Notes: generated by a model from the sequence alone, not told the origin. A DNA stretch of 64,000 nucleotides from Erwinia typographi (GCF_000773975.1 NZ_JRUQ01000019.1:203355-267354); one strand, 5' to 3'; counted from the stretch's first letter, positions 17,803-27,545 are shown. Translations and numbers: made by a program.

Positions 17803-18792
17803 ATGAAACCTTCTGTGGTGCTGTACAAGAAATTACCCGAAGATCTGCGCACAAAGCTTGATGAGCATTTTACCGTTACCGAAATCAACGGTCTTACCCC
17901 GGAAACCCTGAGCCAGCACGCGGCGGCATTCCAGCAGGCCGAAGGGATTTTAGGATCGGGCGGGAAGATTGATGCCGAATTCCTGGCCAAAGCGCCGAAG
18001 CTGCGCGCCGCCTCCAGCGTCTCCGTTGGCGTGGATAATTTTGATATCGCCGCGCTGAACGATCGCGGTGTGGCGTTGATGCATACGCCAACGGTCCTGA
18101 CCGAAACCGTGGCCGATACTATGATGGCTTTAGTCCTCGCCGCGGCTCGCCGCGTGACCGAAGTTGCCGAACGCGTGAAGGCCGGAGAGTGGCAAAGCAG
18201 CATCGGCGCTGACTGGTTTGGCATCGACGTGCATCATAAAAAATTGGGCATTCTGGGTATGGGACGTATCGGCCTGGCGCTGGCCCAGCGGGCGAACCTG
18301 GGGTTCAGTATGCCGATCCTCTATAACGCGCGTAAGCATCATGAAGAGGCCGAGCAGCGTTTTGGCGCCACCTGGTGCGATCTCGATACGCTGCTGCGCG
18401 AGTCCGATTTCCTGTGCATCAGCCTGCCGCTGACCAATGAGACGCATCATCTGATTGGCCGCGAACAGCTGGCAAAAATGAAACATTCCGCGGTGCTGAT
18501 TAACGCCGGACGCGGCCCGGTGATTGACGAAGAGGCGCTGATTGCCGCGCTGAAAGACGGCACGATCCATGCTGCCGGTCTGGACGTCTTCGAGAAAGAG
18601 CCGCTGCCGGTTGATTCTCCTCTGCTGACGCTGCCCAACGTTGTGGCCCTGCCGCATGTCGGTTCCGCCACCCATGAAACGCGCTACGGAATGGCCAGAG
18701 ATGCGGTCGACAACCTGATCGCCGCGCTGAGCGGGAAAGTGGAGAAGAACTGCGTTAATCCGCAGGTGATAATTGCATCACGCCAGGGCTGA
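17803..18792 (+). CDS. kguD: 2-keto-6-phosphogluconate reductase KguD (GhrB-like)
   Basis: 329 residues from ATG 17803 (AGGGAGA upstream). D-2-hydroxyacid dehydrogenase fold: NAD(P)-binding [13 protein letters not shown] near 148-160, and catalytic Arg in [13 protein letters not shown], Glu in FEKEP and His in [10 protein letters not shown]. It reduces 2-keto-6-phosphogluconate to 6-phosphogluconate, which enters the pentose phosphate or Entner-Doudoroff routes. It closely resembles E. coli GhrB, encoded next to yiaD in E. coli, so this may be the ghrB orthologue recruited to the operon. Confidence 0.88.
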   Translation: MKPSVVLYKKLPEDLRTKLDEHFTVTEINGLTPETLSQHAAAFQQAEGILGSGGKIDAEFLAKAPKLRAASSVSVGVDNFDIAALNDRGVALMHTPTVLTETVADTMMALVLAAARRVTEVAERVKAGEWQSSIGADWFGIDVHHKKLGILGMGRIGLALAQRANLGFSMPILYNARKHHEEAEQRFGATWCDLDTLLRESDFLCISLPLTNETHHLIGREQLAKMKHSAVLINAGRGPVIDEEALIAALKDGTIHAAGLDVFEKEPLPVDSPLLTLPNVVALPHVGSATHETRYGMARDAVDNLIAALSGKVEKNCVNPQVIIASRQG

Positions 18793-18838
18793 CGTTAAGG
18801 TAACCCCCCCTACGACCTGACTAAGCAGTTAATACGTT

Positions 18839-20089
18839 ATGAGCTTTTCCGCCTTCGGTGACAAATTTACAAGACATTCAGGCATTACGCGCCTGATGGA
18901 AGATATGGGTGAAGGATTACGCACACCGGGTGCGGTTATGCTGGGCGGCGGCAATCCCGCGCAAATTCCAGCCATGAATGCGTATTTCCAACAGCTGCTA
19001 CAGCAGATGCACGATCAGGGCAAGCTGGCCGAGGCGCTGTGCAACTACGACGGCCCGCGTGGAAAAACAACGCTGCTGGAGTCGCTCTCAGCCCTGCTGC
19101 GCGAAGAGCTGGGCTGGGAAATTGGGCCGCAAAATATCGCTCTGACTAACGGTAGCCAGAGCGCCTTCTTCTATCTGTTCAACCTGTACGCCGGACGACG
19201 CGCCGACGGCAGCAAGAAACGGGTGCTGTTCCCGCTGGCGCCGGAATATCTGGGCTATGCGGATGCCGGGCTGGAGGAGGATCTTTTCGTCTCTACCCGT
19301 CCCAACATTGAGATGCTGCCCGAAGGGCAGTTCAAATATCATGTGGATTTCGAGCATCTGCACATTACCGAAGATACTGGCCTGATCTGCGTTTCCCGCC
19401 CGACTAACCCAACGGGTAACGTTATTACTGACGAAGAGCTGATCAAGCTTGACCTGCTGGCGCAGCAGCATGACATTCCGCTGCTTATCGACAACGCCTA
19501 CGGCGTGCCTTTTCCCGGCATCATTTTCAGCGAGGCCAGGCCGCTGTGGAATCCGAATATCATCCTGTGCATGAGCCTTTCCAAGCTCGGCCTTCCCGGC
19601 GCGCGCTGCGGCATTATCATCGCCGATGAGAAAACGATCTCAGCCATCAGCAATATAAATGGCATTATCAGCCTGGCGCCGGGCAGCATCGGCCCGGCCA
19701 TCGCCAATGAGATGATCCAGCGTGGCGATCTGCTGCGCCTGTCGGAACAAACGATAAAACCGTTTTATCAGCAGCGCGTAAACCAGACCATCGCCGTCAT
19801 TCGCCGCTATTTATCCGAAGATCGCTGTCTTATTCACAAGCCTGAGGGCGCAATTTTCCTCTGGCTGTGGTTTAAAGACCTGCCGGTTACCACCGAGGTG
19901 CTCTATCAGCGGCTGAAAAAACGGGGCGTGCTGATGGTGCCGGGCCACTTCTTCTTTCCCGGCCTGGAGCAGGCGTGGCCGCACACGCATCAGTGTATGC
20001 GCATGAATTACGTGCCGGACAGCGACAAAATTGAACGGGGCATTGCGATACTCGCGGAGGAGATAGAGCGGGCGCATCAGGAAGGATGA
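18839..20089 (+). CDS. avtA: Valine-pyruvate aminotransferase AvtA
   Basis: 416 residues, E. coli length. PLP-dependent fold type I transaminase that makes alanine from pyruvate using valine (transaminase C). The PLP lysine is in SLSKLGLPGARCG (~K247) and the cofactor arginine lies in the same motif. SRPTNPTGN is the conserved PLP phosphate and substrate region. The start at 18839 has only a weak ribosome site but fits the family N-terminus (MSFSAFGDKFTRHSG). It converges on ibpA across a shared terminator. Confidence 0.95.
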   Translation: MSFSAFGDKFTRHSGITRLMEDMGEGLRTPGAVMLGGGNPAQIPAMNAYFQQLLQQMHDQGKLAEALCNYDGPRGKTTLLESLSALLREELGWEIGPQNIALTNGSQSAFFYLFNLYAGRRADGSKKRVLFPLAPEYLGYADAGLEEDLFVSTRPNIEMLPEGQFKYHVDFEHLHITEDTGLICVSRPTNPTGNVITDEELIKLDLLAQQHDIPLLIDNAYGVPFPGIIFSEARPLWNPNIILCMSLSKLGLPGARCGIIIADEKTISAISNINGIISLAPGSIGPAIANEMIQRGDLLRLSEQTIKPFYQQRVNQTIAVIRRYLSEDRCLIHKPEGAIFLWLWFKDLPVTTEVLYQRLKKRGVLMVPGHFFFPGLEQAWPHTHQCMRMNYVPDSDKIERGIAILAEEIERAHQEG

Positions 20090-20091
20090 AA

Positions 20092-20115
20092 AAAGGGCCG
20101 CTGATGCGGCCCTTT
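20092..20115. terminator. Bidirectional terminator between avtA and ibpA
   Basis: A 10 bp stem AAAGGGCCGC / GCGGCCCTTT with a TGAT loop lies between the two convergent stop codons. It carries A residues on the left and T residues on the right, so it can terminate both genes. Confidence 0.85.
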
Positions 20116-20126
20116 CTACTGGCGGA

Positions 20127-20543
20127 TTACTTCAGAATTTCAATCTTCCGCGGCTGATTGGCTTCAGGCACGACGCGCTCAAGATCGATATAAAGCAGGC
20201 CATTTTCTAATTTGGCATCGCGCACGCTGACGTGTTCAGCCAGCTGGAACTTGCGCTCAAAATTGCGCTCGGCAATGCCCTGATACAGATAGGTTCGCTC
20301 CTGCTGTTCGTCAGGATGGGCGCCGCGCACGGTCAGCATATTGTCGTGGGCGGTGATATCCAGCTCGCTCTGAGCGAAGCCTGCCACGGCAATGGTGATT
20401 CGGTATTTATTTTCCGCCACCAGCTCCACGTTATAAGGAGGGTAGCCGCCGTTGCTCTGGCCCTGATTAGATTCCAGCAAATTGATCAGGCGGTCAAAGC
20501 CGATAGAAGAACGGTAAAGTGGGGCAAGATCGAAATTACGCAT
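20127..20543 (-). CDS. ibpA: Small heat shock protein IbpA, sole copy
   Basis: 138 residues, alpha-crystallin family holdase that binds aggregating proteins and hands them to DnaK/ClpB. Alpha-crystallin domain about 37-120; C-terminal anchoring motif IEIL. E. coli has ibpA-ibpB; here avtA follows at once and no ibpB exists in the window. Residue 66 is His (Gln in E. coli) and residue 109 is Asp (Gly in E. coli), the pair I recall as restoring solo activity in Erwiniaceae. A sigma-32 promoter and a ROSE hairpin lie upstream. Confidence 0.96.
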   Translation of the reverse strand: MRNFDLAPLYRSSIGFDRLINLLESNQGQSNGGYPPYNVELVAENKYRITIAVAGFAQSELDITAHDNMLTVRGAHPDEQQERTYLYQGIAERNFERKFQLAEHVSVRDAKLENGLLYIDLERVVPEANQPRKIEILK

Positions 20544-20550
20544 GTTATTA

Positions 20551-20568
20551 CTCCTGAATTTCAGCGAG
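20551..20568 (-). promoter_or_regulatory. ROSE-type RNA thermometer hairpin before ibpA
   Basis: In the leader the sequence CTCGCTG-AAATT-CAGGAG folds into a short stem in which CUC-G-CUG pairs with CAG-GAG, leaving one bulged G. It hides the Shine-Dalgarno GGAG. The UCGCU element matches the U(U/C)GCU core of ROSE thermometers known from ibpA leaders. Melting at high temperature would free the ribosome site. Confidence 0.72.
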
Positions 20569-20654
20569 AATTGAGGTCAGACCTTCCACTATGGACAGGT
20601 CGTGGGTCAGGATGACGTACCCTTACGGCGTACTCATTTGTGACCCTGATAGTA

Positions 20655-20682
20655 AAATGGTGACTTCAGGTCGGCTTTCAAG
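20655..20682 (-). promoter_or_regulatory. Sigma-32 heat shock promoter of ibpA
   Basis: Leftward strand: CTTGAAA (complement of 20676-20682), 13 bp spacer, CACCATTT (complement of 20655-20662). This matches the sigma-32 consensus CTTGAAA-N13-15-CCCCATNT with two differences in the -10. The leader to the ATG is about 105 nt and includes the ROSE hairpin. Confidence 0.8.
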
Positions 20683-20841
20683 GGGCTAAAACGCAATTTT
20701 TTTAACCATTGAGCCACGAATGTCATACACTCAGGGAAGAATTCGTCGAACCAGTGCAAGAGTCGCCACAGAGCGGCCGGGAACTTCCCAGCACATGACG
20801 ATAACAATCAGGCCGGCGTTGCCGTGACTGAAGGGATGATG

Positions 20842-21216
20842 ATGATGAGAGTAATAAACAAGTGTCGCTGTGCCGGTCTGCTTGCCTGCCTTTCGCTGGC
20901 TGGCACTACCGGGTGCTCCAGCTTTATGACCCATTCCGGCCCCGACCAGGGCTATTATTCCGGTACGCGTGCCGGTGCGGCGATTGTTGCCGACAGCAAT
21001 AGCGGCTGGGTCATGCGCCCGCTGGCCGCGCTGGACCTGCCGTTTTCCGCCGTAGTGGATACGCTGTTCCTGCCGTGGGATTATTACCGTAAGGACAGCG
21101 ACAAGGCCAACGACTCCCCGCGTGAGCGCGTGTTGCGCAGCGAACAGCAGAACCATACCAACGACAGCCTCGCTCAGGCCGCGCCAATGCCAGTTAGCAC
21201 GCCTCCCCAGCAGTAG
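20842..21216 (+). CDS. yidQ: YceK/YidQ family lipoprotein (DUF1375)
   Basis: 124 residues. Four ATG codons in a row (20836-20847) leave the exact start open; 20842 is 5 nt from AAGGGA. Lipoprotein signal with lipobox AGTTGC, then the family motifs PGxRxGAAIVADSNSGW and LAALDLPFSAVVDTLFLPWDYYRKDS. The C-terminal tail is rich in Q, A and P. Function is unknown. It is divergent from ibpA and next to yidR, the E. coli order. Confidence 0.88.
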   Translation: MMRVINKCRCAGLLACLSLAGTTGCSSFMTHSGPDQGYYSGTRAGAAIVADSNSGWVMRPLAALDLPFSAVVDTLFLPWDYYRKDSDKANDSPRERVLRSEQQNHTNDSLAQAAPMPVSTPPQQ

Positions 21217-21232
21217 CTTTCGCCCGCCCGGG

Positions 21233-22501
21233 CTACTCGCCCACGCCGACGATAAAGATTTGCTGCCAGCCCCCGACGTTACGCAGGTAGGCTACGTGTA
21301 ACCCATCGGGGGAGCAGACCACCGCATCAGCCAGCGGGGCTTCATCCGTCCTCACGGTCAGACGATTGAGCTTGCCGGTTGCCATATCGCAAAGCATCAC
21401 GCTGTTATCATTGATCAATGCCACTGAACGCCCGCCAGGATGCCAGCTGAAGGCCGACTGAATATCGCTCTTCGCCCGCGTAATCTGATGCGGCTCGCCG
21501 CCGGTCGGCGCAACGGTCCAAAGCTGTACCACGCCCGCCTCATCTTTCATTAAAAAGGCAATGGCCCGGCCGTCTGGCGAGCTGCGCAGCCAGTGGCGGG
21601 GCAGCATTGCCAGCCCCGGATGCGCGCGCCGGTGGGTAAAGGTCAGCCTGCGCTGGACAACGTTTTCAGGCGGCGCAGGCAGCCGGGTTGCCGTCCCGGC
21701 CAGCGGCGATTCGCCTTCCAGCGCGTAATCAGCCATCTTATCGGGCAGATCGACGATAAACACCTCCGGCACTTTTTCACCGTTTTCAGCCCGGGTGTCG
21801 CCAATAAAGGCCAGTGCCCAGCGCTGCCGGTGACCATCGTGCTTCAGATAGCCCTCCTCGCCGATCCAGCCTTCTTCATAAGCCCGGCTGATTTCGTCGC
21901 TGCCTGCGGCGGGGTTTGCGGTCGTTTTGCTAACCAGCACGCAGAAGTGGCTGCCATCGTACTCGCGCGGGTGCTGCTTAGGCGGGCAGACGGCGTGCAG
22001 AGGCACCGCCACGCCAACGTTGCGCAGATCCTCTTTGCTGTCGAATTCGTGCATAACGTGGTCGTTATAGGTGTAGCTGAGGCGTGAGCCGTCCGGGCTG
22101 AAAACGTGTACATGCGAACCGCCGCGCAGCGCGCCGGGCGTGAAGGGCGGCGTAATATCGCAGGCGTCCAGATTCTCCGCGCGACCGTGCTGGATAATCA
22201 CCCCGCGCCGATGGTGAAAGTCATACTGCCACTGGCTGTCCGGGTGTTCCGGGCCGTGGATGCAAACATAGCGAGGAGGCAGGTCGGGGCTGACGGTGAC
22301 CACGCCAACATGCGCGCCGTCTTTAGCCTGGTACAGCACTTCCGTCTGGCCGCGAAGATTCACCCGCTCAACGGTTAAGCTGCTGAACGTCGCGCCATTT
22401 GGCCGCATGTCGTATACCAGCCACTGGCTGTCAGCCGTCCAGATATTAATATTGGTAAGTTGATGGTTACGTTGATCAAACGTCAGCTGTGTTTCCGTCA
22501 T
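21233..22501 (-). CDS. yidR: DUF3748 protein YidR (TolB-like beta-propeller)
   Basis: 422 residues from ATG 22501 (MTETQLTFDQRNHQ), which fits E. coli YidR (415); a longer frame to 22597 would run into the upstream gene. Repeated WD/PD40-like blades are visible (SPDGRAIAFLMKDE, SWHPGGRSVALINDN, SPDGLHVAYLRNV), suggesting a TolB-type propeller. No signal peptide is obvious. Role unknown. It is 43 bp downstream of the 2-hydroxyacid dehydrogenase gene and may be the last gene of the dgo transcript here. Confidence 0.88.
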   Translation of the reverse strand: MTETQLTFDQRNHQLTNINIWTADSQWLVYDMRPNGATFSSLTVERVNLRGQTEVLYQAKDGAHVGVVTVSPDLPPRYVCIHGPEHPDSQWQYDFHHRRGVIIQHGRAENLDACDITPPFTPGALRGGSHVHVFSPDGSRLSYTYNDHVMHEFDSKEDLRNVGVAVPLHAVCPPKQHPREYDGSHFCVLVSKTTANPAAGSDEISRAYEEGWIGEEGYLKHDGHRQRWALAFIGDTRAENGEKVPEVFIVDLPDKMADYALEGESPLAGTATRLPAPPENVVQRRLTFTHRRAHPGLAMLPRHWLRSSPDGRAIAFLMKDEAGVVQLWTVAPTGGEPHQITRAKSDIQSAFSWHPGGRSVALINDNSVMLCDMATGKLNRLTVRTDEAPLADAVVCSPDGLHVAYLRNVGGWQQIFIVGVGE

Positions 22502-22544
22502 CGCGCTTTCCCCAGGACCTGTTCTGCCCCTAAGGGTAATGCAT

Positions 22545-23486
22545 TCAGCGGCTTTCGGGTACTGGCGTTGCCAGCGGCTGACCGTTAAAGAAGGCATCCA
22601 CGTTTTTCGCCACCAGTTGTGACATAGCCAGACGCGTTGACCAGGTTGCGCTGGCTATATGCGGAGTCAGGACAACATTGGGCCGGTGAAATAGCGCGGA
22701 AGGAACCTGAGGCTCCTCGCTGAACACGTCCAGCCCTGCGCCACCCAGCGTCCCGGCATCCAGCGCCGCAATCAGGGCCTGCTCATCCACCACGCTGCCC
22801 CGACCTACGTTTATCAGGATCCCTTCACTCCCCAGCGCCTCCAGGACTTCACGATTAATCAGATGGCGGTTGCTGGCCGTGCCCGGCGCGCAAACCAGCA
22901 AAAAGTCACTCTCTCTGGCCAGCGCCACGACATCAGGCTGATAGCGATAGGCTACATTACCGAGCGGCGTCCGGTTGCAGTAAGCAATCGACATATCAAA
23001 GGCCTGCGCGCGTTTGGCTGCCGCCAGTCCAATTCGGCCCAGTCCCACAATCCCCAGCGCAGATCCAGAGACCTTTCGCGTCCACGGATAGCTTGCCTGC
23101 GGCCATTTGCCCTGCTGAATAAATGCCTGCGCGCCAGGGATCTGGCGGGAAGTTGACAGCATCAACCCGATAGCAAGGTCGGCGACATCCTCTGTCAGTA
23201 CGTCCGGCGTATGGGTCACCTTAACCTGATGCTCTTTTGCCGCCTGCACGTCGACACCGTCATAGCCAACGCCAAACACCGCAATCAGCGCCAGGTTAGG
23301 TAACGAGGCCATCAGCTCGCGGGTGACCACCGCCTCCCCATTGGTCAGCAGAACCTGAAAATCAGCCGCCATACCGGCAAAATCGCTGCTGGTTAGCAAG
23401 GAGAATTCTACAACCTCATAGCGTTGCTGTAAGTCGGACAGTAGCGGAGCAGGCAGAAACGCCTGCTTTAACACTTTCATTTTCAT
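22545..23486 (-). CDS. D-2-hydroxyacid dehydrogenase in the galactonate operon
   Basis: 313 residues. Rossmann motif GIVGLGRIGLAAAKR near 145-159; catalytic Arg in NVGRGSVVDE, Glu in FSEEP and His in TPHIASATW, as in hydroxypyruvate/glyoxylate/2-ketoaldonate reductases. The stop of the MFS gene overlaps its ribosome site (AGGTAA) by position, so the two are coupled. E. coli dgo has no such gene. It could reduce a keto acid made from an aldonate other than galactonate, or recycle a side product; the substrate cannot be read from sequence. Confidence 0.85.
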   Translation of the reverse strand: MKMKVLKQAFLPAPLLSDLQQRYEVVEFSLLTSSDFAGMAADFQVLLTNGEAVVTRELMASLPNLALIAVFGVGYDGVDVQAAKEHQVKVTHTPDVLTEDVADLAIGLMLSTSRQIPGAQAFIQQGKWPQASYPWTRKVSGSALGIVGLGRIGLAAAKRAQAFDMSIAYCNRTPLGNVAYRYQPDVVALARESDFLLVCAPGTASNRHLINREVLEALGSEGILINVGRGSVVDEQALIAALDAGTLGGAGLDVFSEEPQVPSALFHRPNVVLTPHIASATWSTRLAMSQLVAKNVDAFFNGQPLATPVPESR

Positions 23487-23487
23487 A

Positions 23488-24801
23488 TTACTTACCTGGC
23501 TGATGATGAGGGACCGATTTCAGCGAACCGCGCGAGGGATGAGAGACGATAATGCCGATTACGCCGCCAACAATCAGCGCTACGGCGACGATGAGCAGGC
23601 CGTAGTGATAGCTGTTAGTTATGTCCTTGATTTTGCCGAGAATAGGGGGTAAACCCAGTCCGACAAAGTTCGCCACCGTATTAATAAACGCGATGGAAGC
23701 GGCCGCCGCCACGCCAGCCAGCTTTTCGGTGGTAACGGCCCAGAAAACGGGCGTCAGCGCAAAGTTAAAGCCAACGGTCAGCACCAGCAGCAGGTAAGAC
23801 ACCAGCAAATTGCCCGACCAGACGGCCATGGCCAGCGCCAGCCCGGAGAAGATCAGCGGCAGACCCATATGCCATGAGCGTTCGTTGGTCTTATCTGAAT
23901 GACGACCGTTTAAGTACATAAACAGGCAGGCCAGCACGAACGGCACCGCAGAGAGCAGGCCGATAACAAAATTGCTCTGCCCGGCCGCCATGCTTTTGAC
24001 GATCAGCGGCATAAACAGCGTGATGCCAATCGAGCCAAAGGCCTGGAGGAACCAGACAAGACTCAGCAGCAGCACGGTTTTATCCTTCAGCGCGCTAAGC
24101 CAGGAGTGATTCTTTCCGATCTCCACGCCAACGTTATCCTGCTGCAAACGCTGGCGTAGCCACGACTTCTGCTCCGGGTTCAGCCACGGCGCATGCTCCG
24201 GCGTATCGGGCAGCCGCCACAGCACCAGCACGCCCAGCAGTACGGCGGGGAGCCCCTCCAGCGCGAACAGCCAGCGCCAGCCAGCTACGTCAGCAATCCC
24301 GTGCATGTTCAGGATCGCACCCGACACCGGCAGACCAATAATTGACGCCGCCACGGAGCCCATATAGAAAAAGGACATCGCGCGGGCGCGGTTGCTTTTC
24401 GGGAACCAGCAGGAGATGTAGTAGATGATCCCCGGGGCAAATCCGGCTTCGCACATGCCCAGCAGAAAGCGCATCACGTACAGCTGGTTAGCGCTATGCA
24501 CCAGCGCCATTCCGGTGCTGACGATACCCCATGTAATCATGATGCGGGCAATCCAGCGGCGCGCGCCGACCTTTGTCATGATCACGTTGCTGGGGATTTC
24601 GAACAGGATATAGGAGATGTAAAACATACCGACGCCGAGGCCGTACATGCTGGCGGAAAGGCCCAGATCCGCGTTCATTTGCAGCGCGGCGATGGAGATA
24701 TTGGTCTTATCCAGATTGGCGACAAAATAGCAGATAACGATAAAGGGAATAATTTTCGCGTTCAGCTGTTTCAGGGTGGAGGTGTACAGATCGGTGTTCA
24801 T
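23488..24801 (-). CDS. MFS transporter, likely for galactonate or a related sugar acid
   Basis: 437 residues from ATG 24801 (GAGG upstream; ATG 24804 equally possible). Twelve helices, anion:cation symporter branch: helix 1 has FVANLDKTNISIAALQM, and the loop after helix 2 has FEIPSNVIMTKVGARRW. It occupies the place of dgoT but its N-terminal region is unlike E. coli DgoT and more like tartrate/phthalate-type carriers. It is followed directly by the dehydrogenase gene and preceded by dgoD. Confidence 0.82.
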   Translation of the reverse strand: MNTDLYTSTLKQLNAKIIPFIVICYFVANLDKTNISIAALQMNADLGLSASMYGLGVGMFYISYILFEIPSNVIMTKVGARRWIARIMITWGIVSTGMALVHSANQLYVMRFLLGMCEAGFAPGIIYYISCWFPKSNRARAMSFFYMGSVAASIIGLPVSGAILNMHGIADVAGWRWLFALEGLPAVLLGVLVLWRLPDTPEHAPWLNPEQKSWLRQRLQQDNVGVEIGKNHSWLSALKDKTVLLLSLVWFLQAFGSIGITLFMPLIVKSMAAGQSNFVIGLLSAVPFVLACLFMYLNGRHSDKTNERSWHMGLPLIFSGLALAMAVWSGNLLVSYLLLVLTVGFNFALTPVFWAVTTEKLAGVAAAASIAFINTVANFVGLGLPPILGKIKDITNSYHYGLLIVAVALIVGGVIGIIVSHPSRGSLKSVPHHQPGK

Positions 24802-24917
24802 CATCACTACCTCAACGGGTGGCGTGGCCGGGCTCGGGCAGCAAAAGGACCGCCCGCGGCGCACGCAGGGTATTTTGTGGGATGTTTGTTATGGCGCTTA
24901 CTGACAGAGAGGGCGAT

Positions 24918-26066
24918 TTACCACTCGGCGACCGTGCCGTCGCCAAACCGCCACAGCGGATTTCGCCAGTCCGGCGCGGTCTTGCTGCGTTCAATCACCA
25001 GCTGCTCGTTAATTTCCACGCCCAGACCAGGTTTGCTCAACGGCGCAAAGTGGCCGCCCTGCATCGTGAAGTCTTCTTTATTCACCACGTAATCCAGCAG
25101 CTCCGCGCCCTGGTTATAGTGAATTCCCATGCTCTGCTCCTGGAATACCGCATTGCGGGAAACAAAGTCCACATGCAGGCAGGAAGCCAGCGCAATCGGT
25201 CCCAGCGGGCAGTGAGGAGCCAACGCAACGTCATAGGCTTCCGCCATGGCGGCAATTTTAAAACATTCGGTGATGCCGCCAGCGTGGGAGAGATCGGGCT
25301 GAAGGATAGCCAGACCGCCCGCGTCCAGCACGCGTTTGAATTCAAAGCGCGAGTACATACGCTCACCGGCCGCAATAGGCAGATGCGTCTGGGCCGCCAG
25401 CCGGGGATAGTATTCCGCCTGCTCTGCCAGCACCGGCTCTTCGATAAACAGCGGACGATAAGGCTCCAGCTCCTTAATCAGGATTTTCGCCATCGGCGCG
25501 CTGACACGGCCGTGGAAATCCAGCCCGAACTCAATGTCGTTGCCAAACGCCTCGCGGATCTGCGCCACGGTATTGACCGCCGCATCCACTTTGCGTGAGC
25601 TGTCGATGATGCCCATCTCTTCGCAGCCGTTCAGCTTAAAGGTATCAAAGCCGATTTCACGCAGCTTTTTAATACCGTCAATCACTTCCGCCGGACGATC
25701 GCCGCCGACCCAGCTGTACGCTTTGATGCTGTCGCGCACCAGGCCGCCCAGCAGTTGCCAGACGGGAACGCCGAGGACCTTGCCTTTGATATCCCACAGC
25801 GCCTGATCAATACCGGCAATGGCGCTCATTAAAATCGGGCCACCGCGATAGAATCCGCCGCGATACATCACCTGCCACAGATCGTTGATCCGCGCCGGGT
25901 CCTGACCAATCAGAAATTCTGAAAGTTCATGCACGGCGGCCTCGACGCTTCTGGCTCGCCCTTCGATAACCGGTTCTCCCCAGCCCACCACGCCTTCGTC
26001 CGTTTCAATCTTCAAAAACATCCAGCGCGGAGGCAGGCGATAAGTAGTCAGTTTTGTAATTTTCAT
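24918..26066 (-). CDS. dgoD: D-galactonate dehydratase
   Basis: 382 residues, E. coli length. Enolase superfamily enzyme that dehydrates D-galactonate to 2-keto-3-deoxygalactonate. All E. coli active-site residues are at their numbered positions: Asp183 and His185 (GLDFHGR), Glu209 (FIEEP), Glu235 (AAGERM) and His285 (LAPHCP). The ATG overlaps the dgoA stop by 4 nt (start 26066, dgoA end 26063). Second pathway enzyme gene of the leftward dgo operon. Confidence 0.96.
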   Translation of the reverse strand: MKITKLTTYRLPPRWMFLKIETDEGVVGWGEPVIEGRARSVEAAVHELSEFLIGQDPARINDLWQVMYRGGFYRGGPILMSAIAGIDQALWDIKGKVLGVPVWQLLGGLVRDSIKAYSWVGGDRPAEVIDGIKKLREIGFDTFKLNGCEEMGIIDSSRKVDAAVNTVAQIREAFGNDIEFGLDFHGRVSAPMAKILIKELEPYRPLFIEEPVLAEQAEYYPRLAAQTHLPIAAGERMYSRFEFKRVLDAGGLAILQPDLSHAGGITECFKIAAMAEAYDVALAPHCPLGPIALASCLHVDFVSRNAVFQEQSMGIHYNQGAELLDYVVNKEDFTMQGGHFAPLSKPGLGVEINEQLVIERSKTAPDWRNPLWRFGDGTVAEW

Positions 26067-26680
26067 TGTACGGCGTCCTTATAGGCTGCAACGAAAGCGC
26101 GCGCCTGCTCTGCGGTGCGGGAAACGGGCTGTCCGGCACGATAGAGATCGCTACCGAGGCCAGCGCCCACGCAGCCCGCAGCCAGAAACGCATGGAGATT
26201 TTCCGGAGTGACGCCGCCAACGGCAAACACCGGCACGTCCGGCGGCAGTACGGCTTTCAGCGCCTTAATGTAGTCCGGACCGAAGGCGGAAGAAGGGAAG
26301 ATTTTCAGCGCCTGGGCGCCAGCTTTCAGCGCGGTAAAGGCCTCGGAGGCCGTAGCGCAGCCAGCCGCCACCGTCATGCCTTTTTCTACCGCGCGTTGGA
26401 TGACCGCCACGTCAGTGTTTGGCGTCACCACCAACCTGCTATTAATTACGGACAGCTGGTCAACCTGCTCCGGCTCCAGTACGGTGCCCGCGCCAATCAG
26501 TGCTTGATGGCCGAAGGCGGCAACCATACTGGCAATACTGCGCGACCATTCCGGCGAGTTAAGCGGGATCTCAATAGCATCAAAACCCGCGTCAATTAAC
26601 GCGGCAACGTGTGCCTCCGCCTCATCAGGGCGAATACCGCGCAGGATAGCGATCAGCGGCAGCTTAGTAGGCCAGTTCAT
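26063..26680 (-). CDS. dgoA: 2-dehydro-3-deoxy-6-phosphogalactonate aldolase
   Basis: 205 residues from ATG 26680, matching E. coli DgoA length and N-terminus ([13 protein letters not shown]). KDPG-type TIM-barrel class I aldolase: Schiff-base Lys126 in ALKIFPSS, catalytic Glu37 in AIEIPLN, and the phosphate-binding GGVTPEN. It splits the phosphorylated keto acid into pyruvate and glyceraldehyde 3-phosphate. The start lies inside the 3' end of dgoK (overlap 17 nt). Confidence 0.96.
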   Translation of the reverse strand: MNWPTKLPLIAILRGIRPDEAEAHVAALIDAGFDAIEIPLNSPEWSRSIASMVAAFGHQALIGAGTVLEPEQVDQLSVINSRLVVTPNTDVAVIQRAVEKGMTVAAGCATASEAFTALKAGAQALKIFPSSAFGPDYIKALKAVLPPDVPVFAVGGVTPENLHAFLAAGCVGAGLGSDLYRAGQPVSRTAEQARAFVAAYKDAVQ

Positions 26681-27545
26681 CGGCAATACTCCTGATTCCA
26701 TGCTGGAAGGCCCGGTCGCCCTCCAGCAGTTGAGCGGACAGCCCGGTAAGCTGCAACGCCTTCAGATAGCGTTCGGCCAGCGAGCTGCCTGCAATAAGGG
26801 TTAGCGGGGTTTTATGCCCCTGCATAAAGGTCGCTGCCATCAGCGCCGCTTCATGACCTATCAGCAAACCGGAAAGAAAATCGCTGACCGACTCACGAGA
26901 ACGAGCACCCAGCACATGCGCTGCACGCACCTCAAATAACCGGCTGAGAATGCTGCGATCGTTAGCGCCCGTTTCCAGCCCCTGAGAGAAGGCCTCTGCG
27001 TCCGGGCGCTGCGCTGGCAGCCCGCTGCCAATCAGCGAATGGTTAAGCAGAACATGGTGAAGTTCTCCGGTCATCACGGTGCGAAAATCCACGATCTTGC
27101 CCGCTTCTTCCTTCACCCACTTACAGTGGGTGCCGGGCATGACGTAATGAGTGGCAGGACAAAGCCGCGCGGCGCCAAGCAGCTGCGTCTCTTCTCCGCG
27201 CATCACGTTAAAATTATCGCTTTGCACCATGCTCAACCCCGGCACAATCCAGGCTCTGTTTTCCACCCTGGTCAGGCGGAAGGCAATCTCCCCCAGCGAG
27301 ACCGGACAGGGCAGATAGGGCACATTCAGCCAGCCCGCGTTGCTCCCGACCATCCCGGCCATGATCACCGGCAGCTCGCTGACCGGCCATCCTTCAGTGA
27401 TCGTTGTAAAAACCCCGGCTGGCGTCCGGCCGTTCAGCCGGGTAACGCCGGATTCAGAACGGCGTTCCTCCTGACAGATTCCTTCGCGGAAATACCAGGC
27501 ACGGAGGTTAGTGGAGCCCCAGTCGATAGCAATATAGCTGGTCAC
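26664..27545 (-). CDS. dgoK: 2-dehydro-3-deoxygalactonokinase
   Basis: 293 residues, E. coli length class (292). DgoK family, ASKHA fold: phosphate-1 motif AIDWGSTNLRAW at 6-17, then RGEETQLLGA and MPGTHCKWV in the middle. It phosphorylates 2-keto-3-deoxygalactonate with ATP. The ATG overlaps the dgoR stop by 4 nt, so regulator and kinase are coupled as in the E. coli operon. Confidence 0.95.
   Translation of the reverse strand: MTSYIAIDWGSTNLRAWYFREGICQEERRSESGVTRLNGRTPAGVFTTITEGWPVSELPVIMAGMVGSNAGWLNVPYLPCPVSLGEIAFRLTRVENRAWIVPGLSMVQSDNFNVMRGEETQLLGAARLCPATHYVMPGTHCKWVKEEAGKIVDFRTVMTGELHHVLLNHSLIGSGLPAQRPDAEAFSQGLETGANDRSILSRLFEVRAAHVLGARSRESVSDFLSGLLIGHEAALMAATFMQGHKTPLTLIAGSSLAERYLKALQLTGLSAQLLEGDRAFQHGIRSIADELAY

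Noticed and set aside
24819..25598. Long rightward frame across the dgoD 3' half
   Set aside because: Complement of dgoD, whose active-site residues are all in place; composition is that of a shadow frame.
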